Both the position numbers and the translations under genes were made by a program. Below the pieces are notes generated by a model that did not search any database, was not told where the DNA came from, and saw only the letters and a program-made list of their open reading frames with translations. Positions 21,160 to 33,759 of a DNA stretch of 64,000 bases are shown here, one piece after another (positions within the stretch are counted from its first letter, which is position 1; every line of letters begins with the position of its first letter). Origin of the DNA: Paraspadella gotoi. Its lineage: Eukaryota; Chaetognatha. The DNA is taken from the NCBI GenBank assembly GCA_051294375.1, contig CM119267.1, positions 7,978,683 through 8,042,682 on the forward strand, in the 5' to 3' direction.

Positions 21160-21515
21160 GGGGTTTGATGTGGCTGTTTTGCGGGATACCGTTATTGGGC
21201 GTGGCTTTATCTGGTTAGTTGTGGTGGCGTGGCGTGGATGTGGAGGCGTGCTAAGATGAACTTATATGTGGTTATGAAGTTTGGCAAGATGTGGTTAAAT
21301 TGGTTAGAAGGCGTGGTGATGTTGTTATTTGATGTGGACTTTGGAGTTTTTTTTTGGCAAGACGTTTTGTAGTTTTTGAGCTTGGCAAGAGTGGTTATAA
21401 GGAGTGGCAAGATATGCTAATAAGGTTTGAAAAGATGTGGTAGTGAGGCGTGGCTTGAAGTAAATATTTAGCATAGTGACTGGTGAGAGGTGATAAGTCG
21501 TGGCTTTATAACGCT
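21160..21515. repeat. Field of degenerate GGCGTGG motifs
   Basis: GGGCGTGGC, GGCGTGG, GTGGTTATAAGGAGTGG and AAGATGTGG words recur about every 20-40 bases over 350 bases, with no fixed period. The same field is present in copy 2 (29190-29530). Single GGGCGTGGT or ACCACGCCC words also occur at 63790 and 63844. It looks like a decayed dispersed repeat. Confidence 0.5.
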
Positions 21516-21737
21516 ATAAGAAGTGATGTAGTATAGTTTCTGGTTGTGTCATGAATCATAATGAAATATACTGCAATCTTAGCAACATCAAACGGACTTT
21601 AAACCGCCTGTCCTCGAATGTCGGCGCCAAAAGTCACAATAAACCCGATCAGGAAAACTGGTTCCTCTTCTATCACGGCGCGAGAAGTGGCGTCCCCCTT
21701 AATTAGGCGTGTCGATAAGCCTCCACTAATCATAGGG

Positions 21738-21812
<75 letters not shown>

Positions 21813-22648
21813 CCACACCAATCTCTTCTCTCTCCATCTCCCCCTGCGCCATAAAATCTCATTCCAGTTCCAGAAAGAGCGGAAGAAGAGCGGACAATCC
21901 TTCGAGTGGTTTTTTTTTTCTTATTTAATTTTTTCAAAAATTTTCTCTCGACGTTTTGTGTCAGAACAAAAATCAAAAGCGCATTTTTTTTTTTTTGAGT
22001 GAAAAAGAAAAATTACACATTGAGAAATTTGTTTTTCTTTTTTCAAATTGGAAAAAACATGACAAAAAAGTAATTGGGTCATTTTTCTTTCATTCTTACA
22101 TATTCTCCTCTCCTTGGGCCGACCCTCGAGAGTTTTTGTTACGTCTGACGACGGAAAAATAAAAACACCAAACAGGAAAGGTTTACTTTTTCGCTCTGAG
22201 CGACTTCCTGTTGCACGGGTTCGCGGCGCGAAGTTAATCGTGAAAATGTTGCAAAAACAAAATATTTTCTCGGGCTGGGCAGAGTAGAGCGCTAAGTCTC
22301 ACATCCAATCTTGCGCAAAAAATAAGTGTCAAAATCGTTTAAAGGTGGTAGTGGTGATTTTCATAAGCTATCTAGTATTATTTCGTTTGAAATAACAAAA
22401 ACTAGTAGTAATAGTAGTATCACTCCCAGAAAAAGACAACCAGAGTTCATTTCTTTGGAAATAATTCCAAAACCCCACTTTCTCCATTACCTCACCCTCC
22501 ATAAATCCCAAAGAGGAAAGTTTGAGATACAACCGCTCACCGATCGCCCTTGTTTATTCTTCTTATCTTCGTCGTCCTCTTGTTCACTTTATTCCTTTCC
22601 TCATCTCATCACTTCACTTCTCCTTCGATCCCCTCCCTTCATTCTCGA

Positions 22649-22684
<36 letters not shown>

Positions 22685-23739
22685 CCGGGCATGAACCCGC
22701 CCCGTCTGGTTTTCTTTTTTCAAATGCACCGGTTTACCGATTTTTGATTCGAATCAAATTCCAAATTTACTTCGAGGGTAAAAATTTAATAATTTGAGTT
22801 TTGTCAAAAAACTCTTGGGTAATTTCAGTATAAGATACAGGGCTCTTTTGATTCTTTTGAATATGTTTCGTTTCTTGAAAAGGTCCTCTTATTATATAGG
22901 AAAGGGGCAACAAATTTTGAAATTTCGAAAGTAACAAATAAAAAAAATAAAAAATAAAAACTCTGATTCATTTCGGTCGCATAAATCGCTAGAGCGAATT
23001 CGGTGGTTGTGGTCGGTTGAAAAGAGAAAAAGATAAAGAATGAGGAGAGAGAGGAGAGAGAGAGACGAGATGAGAAGAGAGAAGAGAGAGAGAGAGAGAG
23101 AGAGATGAGAGAGATGAGGAGAGAGCCCCGTAGTTCCAAGTGACAAGGAAATAGGGGATTGAGATCCGGGGTTCTTACCACAATATTACTTCTGAAAAGG
23201 GTAGGGTTCATCGAAAACAAATTCCCTCCGAAGGTAGGTTCTTTGAAAGAAAGACCGAAAAATGTTTCCGGTTTATATCGGTTCTTAAAAATTGAAAGCA
23301 TCGGAGAGGCTCGATGAATGTTGCCTCCAGAGGATCGAGGGCGGGTCCAGTAACAATTAACGGTCGAACGTCAAGTTGGCGATTTTTTTTTGTCGCGGGA
23401 TCAACTAGTCAGAGTTGAAAACTCGTCTTGAGTCAGAGGGGCGAAAAAATCGGCGCGATGAGATTTTTTGGGGGGTTTATCTTATGCACGTTTTTAGATC
23501 GGATCTGCTTATCAGCATATCCCGACTCTATAACTCCTTTTTATAAACTCACTTTTCGGGTCCGTCGCCGTCGCCCCCTCAATATGTTCTGGGCACACAA
23601 CTTTATATCATGTCAGAACATCGAATTATGATTTAAATTATGCAAAAAAAATGATGTCCGTCCGTCCGTCTGTCTGTCGTCCGTCCGTCCGTCCGTCCCA
23701 CCTTAGGCAAAAAACACAATTACTAAAGCACCCCTCGTC

Positions 23740-24660
23740 GTGATATGGATGGATGCGATTTAATGAAATTTTGTATGGATAGGTCCAAGTGTGTGATGAG
23801 ACTGGATATTAAGTTTCGATGGAATCGCCGAGTTGGAAATGAGTTTAAATTGGAAAAAAACAAAAAAATATATTCACTATTTGAACACCAATTGCTCATG
23901 AGTGGATGGGCTGATTGACCTGGACATTTTTTTATGTGGGTAGGAAAGTGTGTGATTGCAACAGGAAATCCAAGTTTCGATGGAATAGTTTGAGTTGGAA
24001 ATGAGTTTAAATGGAAAAAAACAAAAAAACCTTTTTACTAATTGATTATGCTTCTTTTTCCTTTTATATTAAATGTATTCTGCAGGATGTATTAATAAAT
24101 CTAATAATTATTCAGTTAATTAATCAATTAGTAAATTAAATTAATCAATAATTATTAATTAGTCCAATTCAATCCGTTCCATCCGTCCCATCTTAGCAAA
24201 AAGCTCCAATAAATCGTGATTGATTTATTGGCTGGTTGATTGGAATTAAATTTTGTGTGTGGGTAGGAAGTGTGTGATAAAGCTGGATATAAAATTTCGA
24301 TGGGAATCGTGTGAGTGGAAATTAGTTTAAATGAAAAAAACATAAGTCGATTTTACTAAAATCTTTTTATTATTCCTTAACATAAATACTCCATAATCAT
24401 AATTGGTATGGATAGATATTGAATTTTGTGTGTGGGTAGGAACGTTATGACGAAGCTTGATAAATAAGTTTCAGTGGAAACGTACCAGTGGAAATGAGTT
24501 TAAATGAAAAAATATGAGTCACATTTACTGGAATCTTTTATATTATTTTAACCCATGATAGATTGAGATGAATTTTGTGAGCCGCGTAGGAAAGTGAGTG
24601 AAGAAGCTAGATATTTAAGTTTTGACGGAATGCAATTGAAAAAAATGATCAAGTTTGAAA
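23740..24660. repeat. Four to five diverged repeat units
   Basis: Units contain, in order, a GATTGA-type word, TTTTGTGTGTGGGTAGGAA, GTGTGTGAT, a GGATAT..AAGTTTCGATGGAAT core and AAATGAGTTTAAAT with AAAAAAACA. Copies start near 23750, 23910, 24225, 24405 and 24565. A related diverged copy lies at about 48830-48930. Confidence 0.55.
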
Positions 24661-25689
24661 AAATGATGCAAGTTAAAAAATCTTAAAAGCCATAGGATCG
24701 TTCGCTACTTGCATAAAAGAGAGAGAGAGAGAGAGAGAATGAGAGGGAGAGTGAGGGAGGAGAACGAGGATGAGGGAGGTGAGGAGAGAAAGAGACGGAC
24801 AGTTGAAGGAGAGAGAAGGGGAGAGAAGGATGACATAAATAAAAAAATCTTAAAAGACTCAAAGATCGCCAGAGCCCACATATCATAGAAAATTAATGAA
24901 AAACCGGGAAAAAAACGAATGAATCATGCGATAACGAATTGTTGATTACTAGTAATTGATTTGAGGTCTAATACTAATTGATTGAGTGTAATAGTAATTT
25001 TGAGTGTAAAGGAATTGATTATTTATTCGATGATAATCAATTTTGATGCGATGTAGTCATTCACTGCTGTGATGATAGTCATTCAGTGATGCTACGATGA
25101 TTGTCATTCATTGATGCGATGATTGTCATTCATTGATGCCGATGATAGTCAATTAAACAAACAAATGCGTGTATGAGTGAAAGAGAGAAGAGAGAGGACG
25201 ATAGGAGGGACGGGGAGAGAGGAGAGATGAGAAGAGACGAGAGAGAGAGAGGAGGAGAGAGAGGCAGTGGAGAGAGAGAGGGGAGGAGAAAAAGAGGAGA
25301 GAGAGAAGAAAGTAGAGAGATGGAAAGGAAGAGGAAGAGGCGGAAGAGAGAGTGGGAGGAGAGGGAGGAGATAAGAAAAGAATAAAATCACGAAATGTCG
25401 TGAAAATATGGGATTTTGTATTGAAAAAGCGCCGGAATAAATGGCAATAATAAAAAGTTTTAGAAGGAAAAAATCGAATTTTTCAAAAAAACAAACGATC
25501 ACGCAAAAGATCTGGACAGATAGGGACAGACAAACAGAGAGACAGAGAGACAGAGAGAAGAGAAGAGGAGACCAGCCGCTGCCAGAGAAAAAGAGGGAAG
25601 AGAAAAGAGCGATATTATAAAATTATTAAAAGAGAGAGAGAGAGAGGAAGCTCTACAGCCCCTTTACTCGTTAAGAATCAGCAGTACTT

Positions 25690-25760
25690 ATGGCGCCGCA
25701 CGTAGCGTGAAGCTATTCTCTACCCAAAGGACCCGAGTTCGCGCCCTGTTCGATGGCGTC
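25690..25760 (+). other. tRNA-promoter-like (SINE-like) patch
   Basis: TGGCGCCGCACGTAGCG resembles a degenerate box A. GAGTTCGCGCCC about 45 bases later resembles box B. No tRNA cloverleaf is evident. Possibly a tRNA-derived SINE head within the larger insertion. Confidence 0.25.
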
Positions 25761-25813
25761 GTTTTTTACATTAGTGAACCCACATTATATCTAAAAAATT
25801 TTTTTGTTAAAAA

Positions 25814-25855
<42 letters not shown>

Positions 25856-26501
25856 AGAGAGATGAGAGAAGAGAGGAGAGAGAGAGAGAGAAGAGAGAGA
25901 TGAGAGAGAGAGAGAGAGAGAGAGAAAGAAGCTGGACATCGCTGCAGAGCCGAAACTTCGTTTTTAGGAAGAAGCAGTGCGAGAAAAAGAATGAGAGAGA
26001 GAGAGCGACATATAATTTAAAACGTTTTTTTGTTTTGTAAATAAAACATAAAACAAATTTACCAATATTGATATGAAACATGAGAATTTTAAAGATTCTT
26101 GATGGATTAGAGCCATATATGAAAATTTCAACTCCCTATATATCACACTATTCGAAGCCATGATTGCAAAAAAGCGAGACCGAAAAGCTAAACCGAAAAA
26201 AAATCGAGACAGGACGGGCTTTGCCCGCCTGGCTCGATATAGAGTGATATTTGTTTGTTTTGATAAAATGTAAACAAAACATTTAAATAACTGTCCTGAC
26301 TCAATTTTAGGACCATCGATGATGACAAGCTGGAATATAATTATGAATAATCTATTAATTAATTAATTAATTAATCTATTAATTAATTATTAATCTATTA
26401 ATTAAGTTAATTTAATTAATCAATTAATTAATTATTATCGTTAGGCAGATCCGACATTGTTTTGCTCAAATGTTGTGAGTAAGGGAGAGAGAGAAAGAGA
26501 A

Positions 26502-26551
<50 letters not shown>

Positions 26552-27864
26552 GAGAGAGAGAGGAGAGAGAGAGAGAGATGAGAGAGGCAAAAATTTTAAA
26601 ATGTAACTGAAACTCTATTCATTCCACAAAGGAACGGATCGCCCGCTTGCCGAATGACGATTTTGATGTCCAGGATAATTGGCGCCTTTTTCATTAAATT
26701 TGACACGACGCGCCTTTTTTTTTTACGTATTTTTTTATTTCTTTGTTTTATTTGGTTGCTTTAGTTCTTTTAACGGTTTCTTTCTGTTTCTATATATTTA
26801 CTCGCCGACGATTTTTCATGCGCGCCTTTTTTTTTAAAACTCGTCTCAGACATAATTTTTCTTGAGTTTAATGTAATAAAATGAAAATCACTTTACAGGC
26901 CGAAAACATTTTTGCAATAGGGTGTTCTCTATAATCGTATTTACGGTTTTACCAGTTAACTTTTAACTTAAATTGAGGACAGGGGACAGATGACCGAGGA
27001 CTGAGGATTAAAGAACGCTATATTTAGGATTAAAAAGAAGTTGGAAAATGACGAAGAATTGAAATTGATCTGAAATCACGAGTCACGAGTCACATTTCAT
27101 CGATGATTCACAGATTAAAATTAAATAAAGGGGAATTCTCAAATTACAGATTCGTCAGCGCTATATTTGTATCGAAATTTTGTTGTATCGTGGTAAATTT
27201 TTAAAAGAAATTGAGAAAAAGGTTAATTTCAGAAAGATTTTTATACGTTCGTATTAAATTAATCTAATGTCAGAGAGGTTTAGCAGTTTATTTCGGAAAA
27301 GACATTAAAAAACATAATTATTTAGAAACGCGAGATTTAAATTGGATTAAATATTTACTGAGTTATATTTTATCACGAAAGTTATATTCGAAAAAAGAAA
27401 AAAAACCAACGACTCAGACTTTAAAAAATTAAGCGGTGCTTGGGAATGTGGCGTGTGTCGAGTCTTTTCTCTTCCCTGATCCGACGCGCCTTGATCTTTT
27501 CTCTCTTTCGATTCTTCTTTGTCACGCCACTCTATTTCGCCAATCGTTTTTTAGTCTTTTGCACATTTTTGATTCATTCATTCATTCATTCTTCATTCAT
27601 TTTTCTTTCTTTTTTCTTTCTTTCTTTCTTTCTTTCTTCTTTCTTTCTTTCTGTTCTTTCTTCTTCTTTCTTTCTTTCTTTCTTTCTAATTTTATTTATT
27701 TCTTTCCTAAATTCTTTGTTTTCTTTTTATTCTTTGTTTCTTTTTTCTTTCTAATTTTTTTTCTCTCTCTCCTTTTCATCTGATTCGTTCTGGTCTATCT
27801 GGTCTTCCCTTCTCCGTTCTGGCAAACCTGTTATTAGGAGAGTACCAAAGAAAGCCTGACTTTT

Positions 27865-28017
27865 TTTTTAAACTTCATTTTGAAGCGGTCGTCATCTTTT
27901 GTGTTCGTTGTCGTCGTTTCATCTTATCGTCGTCGTCGTCGTCTTCGTCGGTCGACAAACAGGTTTTCCACATCGACGACTTCCGACCTCACGGCAACAC
28001 CCAAGTTATGCTTGACT
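27865..28017 (-). pseudogene. Frame-broken second copy of the acidic exon at 19791
   Basis: It matches the minus-strand exon at 19791-20023, including the TGGAAAACCTGTTTGTCGAC anchor. Several one-base indels and a reduced GAC tract break the frame. Probably an assembly or haplotype copy, not a decayed gene. Confidence 0.5.
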
Positions 28018-28152
<135 letters not shown>

Positions 28153-28321
28153 TCTTTGCACCTGTTCCTGATCAATGTTAACGGAAAAGCCAAATGCCTT
28201 TTTTTTCAAGGTTTTCCGCAGGGCCCTCGGACAGACCCGTGAACAGGGGACCGCTATCCGATTATCTCACTCCTTTCTCTCTCCCTCTCTCTCTCTCTCT
28301 CTTCTCTCTCTTCTCTCTCTC

Positions 28322-28356
<35 letters not shown>

Positions 28357-29017
28357 CTCTCTTTTCACACTCCCGAAGAGAGTTTTTTTCTTTCTGAAAT
28401 ATAAACTTACGCAAAACGATTGTACCTCGGTAAAAAACCGGGGGTGAGTTTCGTTAAGGCGTTCGGTTTTTTGCTTTCCTCCGTTCGAAGGCGTTGTTCC
28501 TTGTTTCTTTTTCCTTTTGGTTTAAATGGGTGGGACGAATAGTTATTGGTTTAGGATGAACTTCAAATAAAGCTTTTCATTGAAAGTATGAATTTAATCA
28601 AATGCGTTCTCGTTTCCCTAAAATCATTTGTTTTAAGCGCATACCACTCATTATTCGAATGTGAACAAGGGCATATAAAAACCCAAAGCTGGTTCAGTAA
28701 TATCTCTTTAAATACAATAAAAGCAATCTAAGAACATGTCATTACGATATTTAAAAGCTTTTAGTTCTTTAAATGTATTCCTTTCTTGCCGATGATTTAA
28801 ATTATTCATTAACATAACTCAGAAAGAACTGTGTCTTGTTTAGCTTCGTGGTTACGTTTCTTTCTCCCCCCCCCTCCCAAAAAAAAAGCTCGAACCCGCC
28901 CCTAAGCGCGGTTTCATGGTTTAAAATCTTCCGTGTTATTGTTAATTATTTTTTAAACTGCATGATAAATTGCTCGTGGGAGAGAAGAATTTCTTCTCTT
29001 CTCTCTCTCTCTCTTCT

Positions 29018-29089
<72 letters not shown>

Positions 29090-29534
29090 CACAAGTCGTA
29101 GCAAATTAAATTAAAAAAAAGTTCCCTTGAATTGACTCCAAGATTCGCTGGGGGTCGTCGATCCAAAAAAATCGTAAGACTAATTTGAAGGATTGTGGGG
29201 CGTGGTTTGATGTGGCTGTTTTTGGGCGTGGCTTTATCTGGTTAGTTGTGGTGCGTGGCGTCGGATGTGGAGGCGTGCTAAGATGAACTTATATGTGGTT
29301 TGAAGTTTGGCAAGATGTGGTTAAATTGGTTAGAAGGCGTGGTTGATGTTGTTATTGGTGTGGACTGTGAGAGTTTTTTTTGGCGAAGTTTTGTAGTTTT
29401 TGATGCTTGCAAGAGTGGTTATAAGGAGTGCAAGATATGTGATAGGTTTGAAAAGATGTGGTAGGTTAGGCGTGGCCTTGAAGTAAATATTTAGACATGT
29501 GACGGTGAGAGGTGTAAGTCGTGGCTTTTATTAA

Positions 29535-30753
29535 CTTAGGGTTCCGATAAACCTTAATTTTTCGAGAAATTGTCGCTAACCGTTAAATAATATTTTTAAC
29601 GGTTAACCGTTAAAATACGGGTAATTTTATATTTACTTTAATATTATTGATTTAATCAAAACTAAAGTATTTAATGAGTATTTTATCTTTAACCTTCTTG
29701 CCCACCTGAATCTGTTTTAATCTTTTATTCAGATAGGATAGGTACACATTTTAGTTAGTAAATTAAAAAATTAGTTTTGAATCTACCTATGATAAATTTA
29801 GCTAATCAGATAATGTCGTTGATTAAATCTTACTTAACAAAACTTTTTCTTTTTGCCTCATAGCATAATAAAAATATATAAAAGGGACAAAAGAAAGAAA
29901 AACACAATGTAATTTCTAATTCTTGCTTTGTTTTTTCTGTCTCTTCTCTTTTTTCTACATTATATGTCTTCATTATTTTTCTATTGTTAGTTTCTTGAAC
30001 GCTTGTTTTCTGTTTTTATTTTTTTCATAATGCCATAACCTAAATATTAAATTATGAATATTAATTTTGAATTGAATGTTTGATTTGATCGTATTGCATC
30101 CAAAGATTTATTGATTATTAAATATTTTTCAGTTTATTAAATTATCATGATTGAAGGATAGTTTTTAGTTAAGCCATTTTAAGAATTAGTTCCTTTTATT
30201 ATTAATTCTTTTTATTACTATTATTTTTTTGTTTTTTTAATAATTTTTTCATTTCATTAGTTTATTTTCATTTGCTCTTTGTTTTTTTAAAGAGTGAAAA
30301 CAAAAATAGCCAAAATAGGATATATTTTTTATATAAATTTTAATTTGCAGAAGAAAATGTATACAACTATTTGCATGTCTGCATAATTATTATATTTCAA
30401 TAATTTTTGATATAAATGCATTAAAAAATTGAATTGTAAGGAAAAACTTTTAAAAATTGGGTGAAAAAAAGTTAAGAAAAAAAAAAACACTTGGAGGGAA
30501 GAAAAAAAAAAAATGGAAAGAGAGAGAGTGAAATATGGATTGAGAAAGAGAGAGGAGATAAGATGCCAGGAAAAAAAAAATATTTTCTTTTAAAAATCAA
30601 GATTTTATACTCAAAAATAAAAAAATCATATATTAAAAATTAACCGCCCGAATTTAACCGTTTAAAAAATATAATTAACGCAGTTAGGTTAGAATATTCT
30701 TAAGCCGGTTTAATAACCGTTAAACTGTTAAACGGTTATCGCTAACCCTTAAT
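29535..30753. mobile_element. Candidate MITE-like insertion, 1.2 kb
   Basis: Present only in copy 2. Copy 1 has the uninterrupted site (GGCTTTATAACGCTATAAG). The left end reads TTAGGGTTCCGATAAACC. The right end, reverse-complemented, reads TTAAGGGTTAGCGATAACC, an imperfect terminal inverted repeat. Subterminal TAACCGTTAAA words occur in both orientations at both ends. Flanking TTATTAAC and TATTATAAC suggest a target duplication of about 7-8 bases. The interior is AT-rich with no transposase. hAT-like by organisation only. Confidence 0.5.
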
Positions 30754-31000
30754 ATTATAACACGCTATAAGAAGTGATTGTAGTTTTAGTTATAGTTCTG
30801 GTTGTGTCATGAATCATAATGAAATATACTGCAATCTCGCAACATCAAACGACTAAACCGCCTGTCCTCGAATGTCGGCGCAAAAGCCAATAAACCCGAT
30901 TCATGGAAACATGGTTCCTCATTCTATCACGGCGCGAGAAGTGGCGTCCCCTTAATTAGGCGTGTCGCATAAGCCTCCACCTAATCATAGGGTCCTCTCT

Positions 31001-31038
<38 letters not shown>

Positions 31039-31936
31039 TCTCTCTTCTCTCTTCCCACCCAATCTCTTCTTCTCTCCATCTCTCCCCCTGCGCCATAAAA
31101 TCTCATTCCAGTCCAGAAGAGGAAGAGGAGAAAGCGGACAATCCTTTCGAGTGGTTTTTTTTTTCTTATTTAATTGTTTTTTCAAAATTTTCTCCGACGT
31201 TTTTGTGTCAGAACAAAAATTCAAAAGCGCATTTTTTTTTTTTTGAGTGAAAAAAGAAAAATTACACATTGAGAAATTTGTTTTTCTTTTTCAAATTGGA
31301 AAAACATGACAAAAAAGTAATTGGTGTCATTTTTCTTTCATTTCTTACATATTCTCCTCTCCGTTGGGCCGACCTCGAGAGTTTTTGTTACGTCTTGACG
31401 ACGGAAAAAAAAAAATAAAAAAACACCAAACAGGAAAGGTTTACTTTTCGCCTGAGCGACTTCCTGTTGCAGCGGTGTTCGCGGCGCGAGTTAATCGTGA
31501 AAATGTTTGCAAAAAAACAAAATATTTTCTCGGGCTGGCAGAGTAGATGCGCAAGTCTCAACATCCAATTGACGAACAAAAAATAAGTGTCAAAATCGTT
31601 AAAGGTGGGTAGTGGTGATTTTTCATAAGCTATCTAGATTTATTCGTTTGCAAATCAACCTAGTAAGTAATAGTAGTATCACTCCCAGAAAAGACAACCA
31701 GAGCTTCATTTCTTTGGAAATAATTCCAAAACCCCACTCCCATTACCTTACCCTCCATAATCCCAAAGAGGAAAGTTTGAGATACAACCGCTACCGAATC
31801 GCCCTTGTTTATTCTATCTCTTCGTCGTCCTCTTGTCACTTATTCCTTTCTCATCTTCATCACTTCACTTCTCCTTCGATTCCCCTCCCTTTCTTCTCGC
31901 ATGACTCTCCTCTCTCTCTTCTCATCTCTCTCTTCT

Positions 31937-31993
<57 letters not shown>

Positions 31994-31999
<6 letters not shown>

Positions 32000-32315
32000 T
32001 CAAATTGGGCTAGACTACCCTCCAGTGTAAATGCCCTTCTTCTTTATAGTCCGTGAAAATCAGAGTGGAAGGGAGTGAGGCCCTGACCCCCTTGCATCGT
32101 TCAACCAAGGTTTGATCGACAGTTATTTTGCTGTTCGATTCTTCTATCAAGTTGTCTTCTAATTCAACCTCTATTAGTTCATTAATTTATTACAAACGTA
32201 AATAGATCATTATATGATCAAAATTAGGTGTCGGAAAAAAGATATCTATTCGAAAATTATAAAAAAAATAGCAAACATTAAACTTATTTTCGCTGGCTTC
32301 CCCGGGAGATCTTTA

Positions 32316-32347
<32 letters not shown>

Positions 32348-32351
32348 CTCA

Positions 32352-32409
<58 letters not shown>

Positions 32410-32511
32410 CTCTCTCTCGATCACGAACTCAAAATCCCCAAGCGCGCGTGAGATAAAACTGTTGGACGACGACGAAAAGAACTCCCGACGATGACCTCGA
32501 CGGCGGATAAG

Positions 32512-32546
<35 letters not shown>

Positions 32547-32673
32547 ACGACACGACGACGACGACGAGCGCCACGCTGTTCTTCTCAACCGGCGCGATCG
32601 TGACTTCATGAGAGTGGAGGGGCGGAGGGTCGACGTTCGGAGAAGAGGAGAGAGAGAGAGAGAGAGAGAGTGA
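31994..32673. repeat. Copy 1 of a 0.65-kb segment repeated at 32768
   Basis: The anchor CACACATCAAATTGGGCT starts both copies, and TCGCTGGCTTCCCCGGGAG lies in both. It contains (CT)n arrays (32316-32418) and the poly-Asp exon at 32491. It is separated from its second copy by a 25-N gap. Confidence 0.85.
32491..32673 (+). CDS. N-terminal poly-Asp exon, unidentified protein
   Basis: The ATG begins MTSTADK, followed by eleven Asp from (GAC)n, ERHDDDDERHAVLLNRRDRD, then FMRVEGRRVDVRRRG and a (GA)n tail to TGA next to the gap. Codon-like bias is strong. The real exon probably ends before or within the (GA)n. The second copy (33253-33410) has several frame-breaking indels. The acidic run followed by a basic Arg-rich region suggests a disordered, charged protein. 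The family is unknown. Confidence 0.5.
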
Positions 32674-32698
32674 NNNNNNNNNNNNNNNNNNNNNNNNN
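32674..32698. other. Assembly gap (25 N)
   Basis: Run of 25 N between two copies of the same sequence. Confidence 1.
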
Positions 32699-32724
32699 CT
32701 TCTCCTTCTCCTTCTCTCTCTCTC

Positions 32725-32767
<43 letters not shown>

Positions 32768-32774
<7 letters not shown>

Positions 32775-33128
32775 TCAAATTGGGCTGACGCTCCCCCAGC
32801 TGTAATGCCCTTCTTCTTTATTAGTCCGTGAATCCAGAGTGAAGGGAGTGAGGCCTGACCCCCTGCATCGTCAACCAAGCGTTGATCGACAGTTATTTTG
32901 CTGTGTCGATTCTTCTATCAAGTTGTCTCTAATTTCAACTCTATTAGTTCATTAATTATTACAAACGTAAATAGATCATTATATGATCAAATTAAGGTGT
33001 CGGAAAAAAGATATCTATCGAAAGATTTAAAAAAAAATAGACAACATTAAACTTATTTTCGCTGGCTTCCCCGGGAGGATCTTATCTCTCTCTCTCTCTT
33101 CATCTCTCTCTCTCTCTCTACCTCTCTC

Positions 33129-33190
<62 letters not shown>

Positions 33191-33410
33191 ACGAACTAAA
33201 ATCCCCAGCGCGTGAGATAAAACTGTTGACGACGACGAAAAAACTCCCGACGATGACCTCGACGGCGGGATAAGGACGACGACGACGGACGACGACGACG
33301 ACGACGACGAACGCTACGACAGACGACGACGAGCGCCACGCTGTTCTTCTCAACGGCGCGATCGTGACTCATGAGAGTTGGGAGGGGCGGAGGTCGAGTC
33401 GGAAGGGAGA
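32768..33410. repeat. Copy 2 of the segment at 31994
   Basis: Collinear with 31994-32673, with frequent one-base indels. It contains a frame-broken version of the poly-Asp exon at 33253. Confidence 0.85.
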
Positions 33411-33437
33411 GAGAGAGAGAGTGAGAGATGAGAGGGA

Positions 33438-33474
<37 letters not shown>

Positions 33475-33759
33475 AAGAGAGGGAGAGGAGAGAGAGGGGA
33501 AGGGGAGAGATGAGAGAGGAAGGGAGGACGAGAGAGAAGAGAGAGGAGGAAGGACGAGAGAGGGGGAGGAGAGAGGAAGGGCATGAGATGCTAAGAAGAT
33601 AGAAACAGGAGATCAGCATCAAGCTGAGTGGACATAATGATTGGCGGACAGGGCGATTGAGCAGACATAGAAACCAGAGATACATCGGCGAGCTCGATCT
33701 TTAGAAGGGAGGAAGGACATCGCGAGCTAAATTTGAATTTTAGTGGGCGCTTAAGACAG

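Larger units (their letters stand above)
23495..26475. mobile_element. Candidate non-autonomous DNA transposon, about 3 kb
   Basis: Present in copy 2 and absent from the equivalent point of copy 1 (18570-18590). The left end has TCGGATCTGCTTATC (from 23499). The right end, reverse-complemented, has TCGGATCTGCCTAAC (ending 26454), so 13 of 15 bases match as a terminal inverted repeat. Inside are (GTCC)n, four or five related units of about 130-150 bases, GA-rich tracts, a tRNA-promoter-like patch near 25690-25750 and AATTAATT-rich DNA near the right end. No transposase frame is visible. Exact ends and target duplication are blurred by indels. Confidence 0.5.

Noticed and set aside
23640-23710. 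(GTCC)n tract as a CRISPR-like or phage repeat
   Set aside because: Simple tetranucleotide repeat with no spacers.
25804-26040. Charged ORF inside the 3-kb insertion
   Set aside because: Translation of (GA)n. No transposase or other known domain is visible.
26195-26235. CGGGC-TTT-GCCCG hairpin resembling a bacterial terminator or REP element
   Set aside because: The context is eukaryotic repeat DNA and no adjacent gene needs it. A five-base stem is easily chance.
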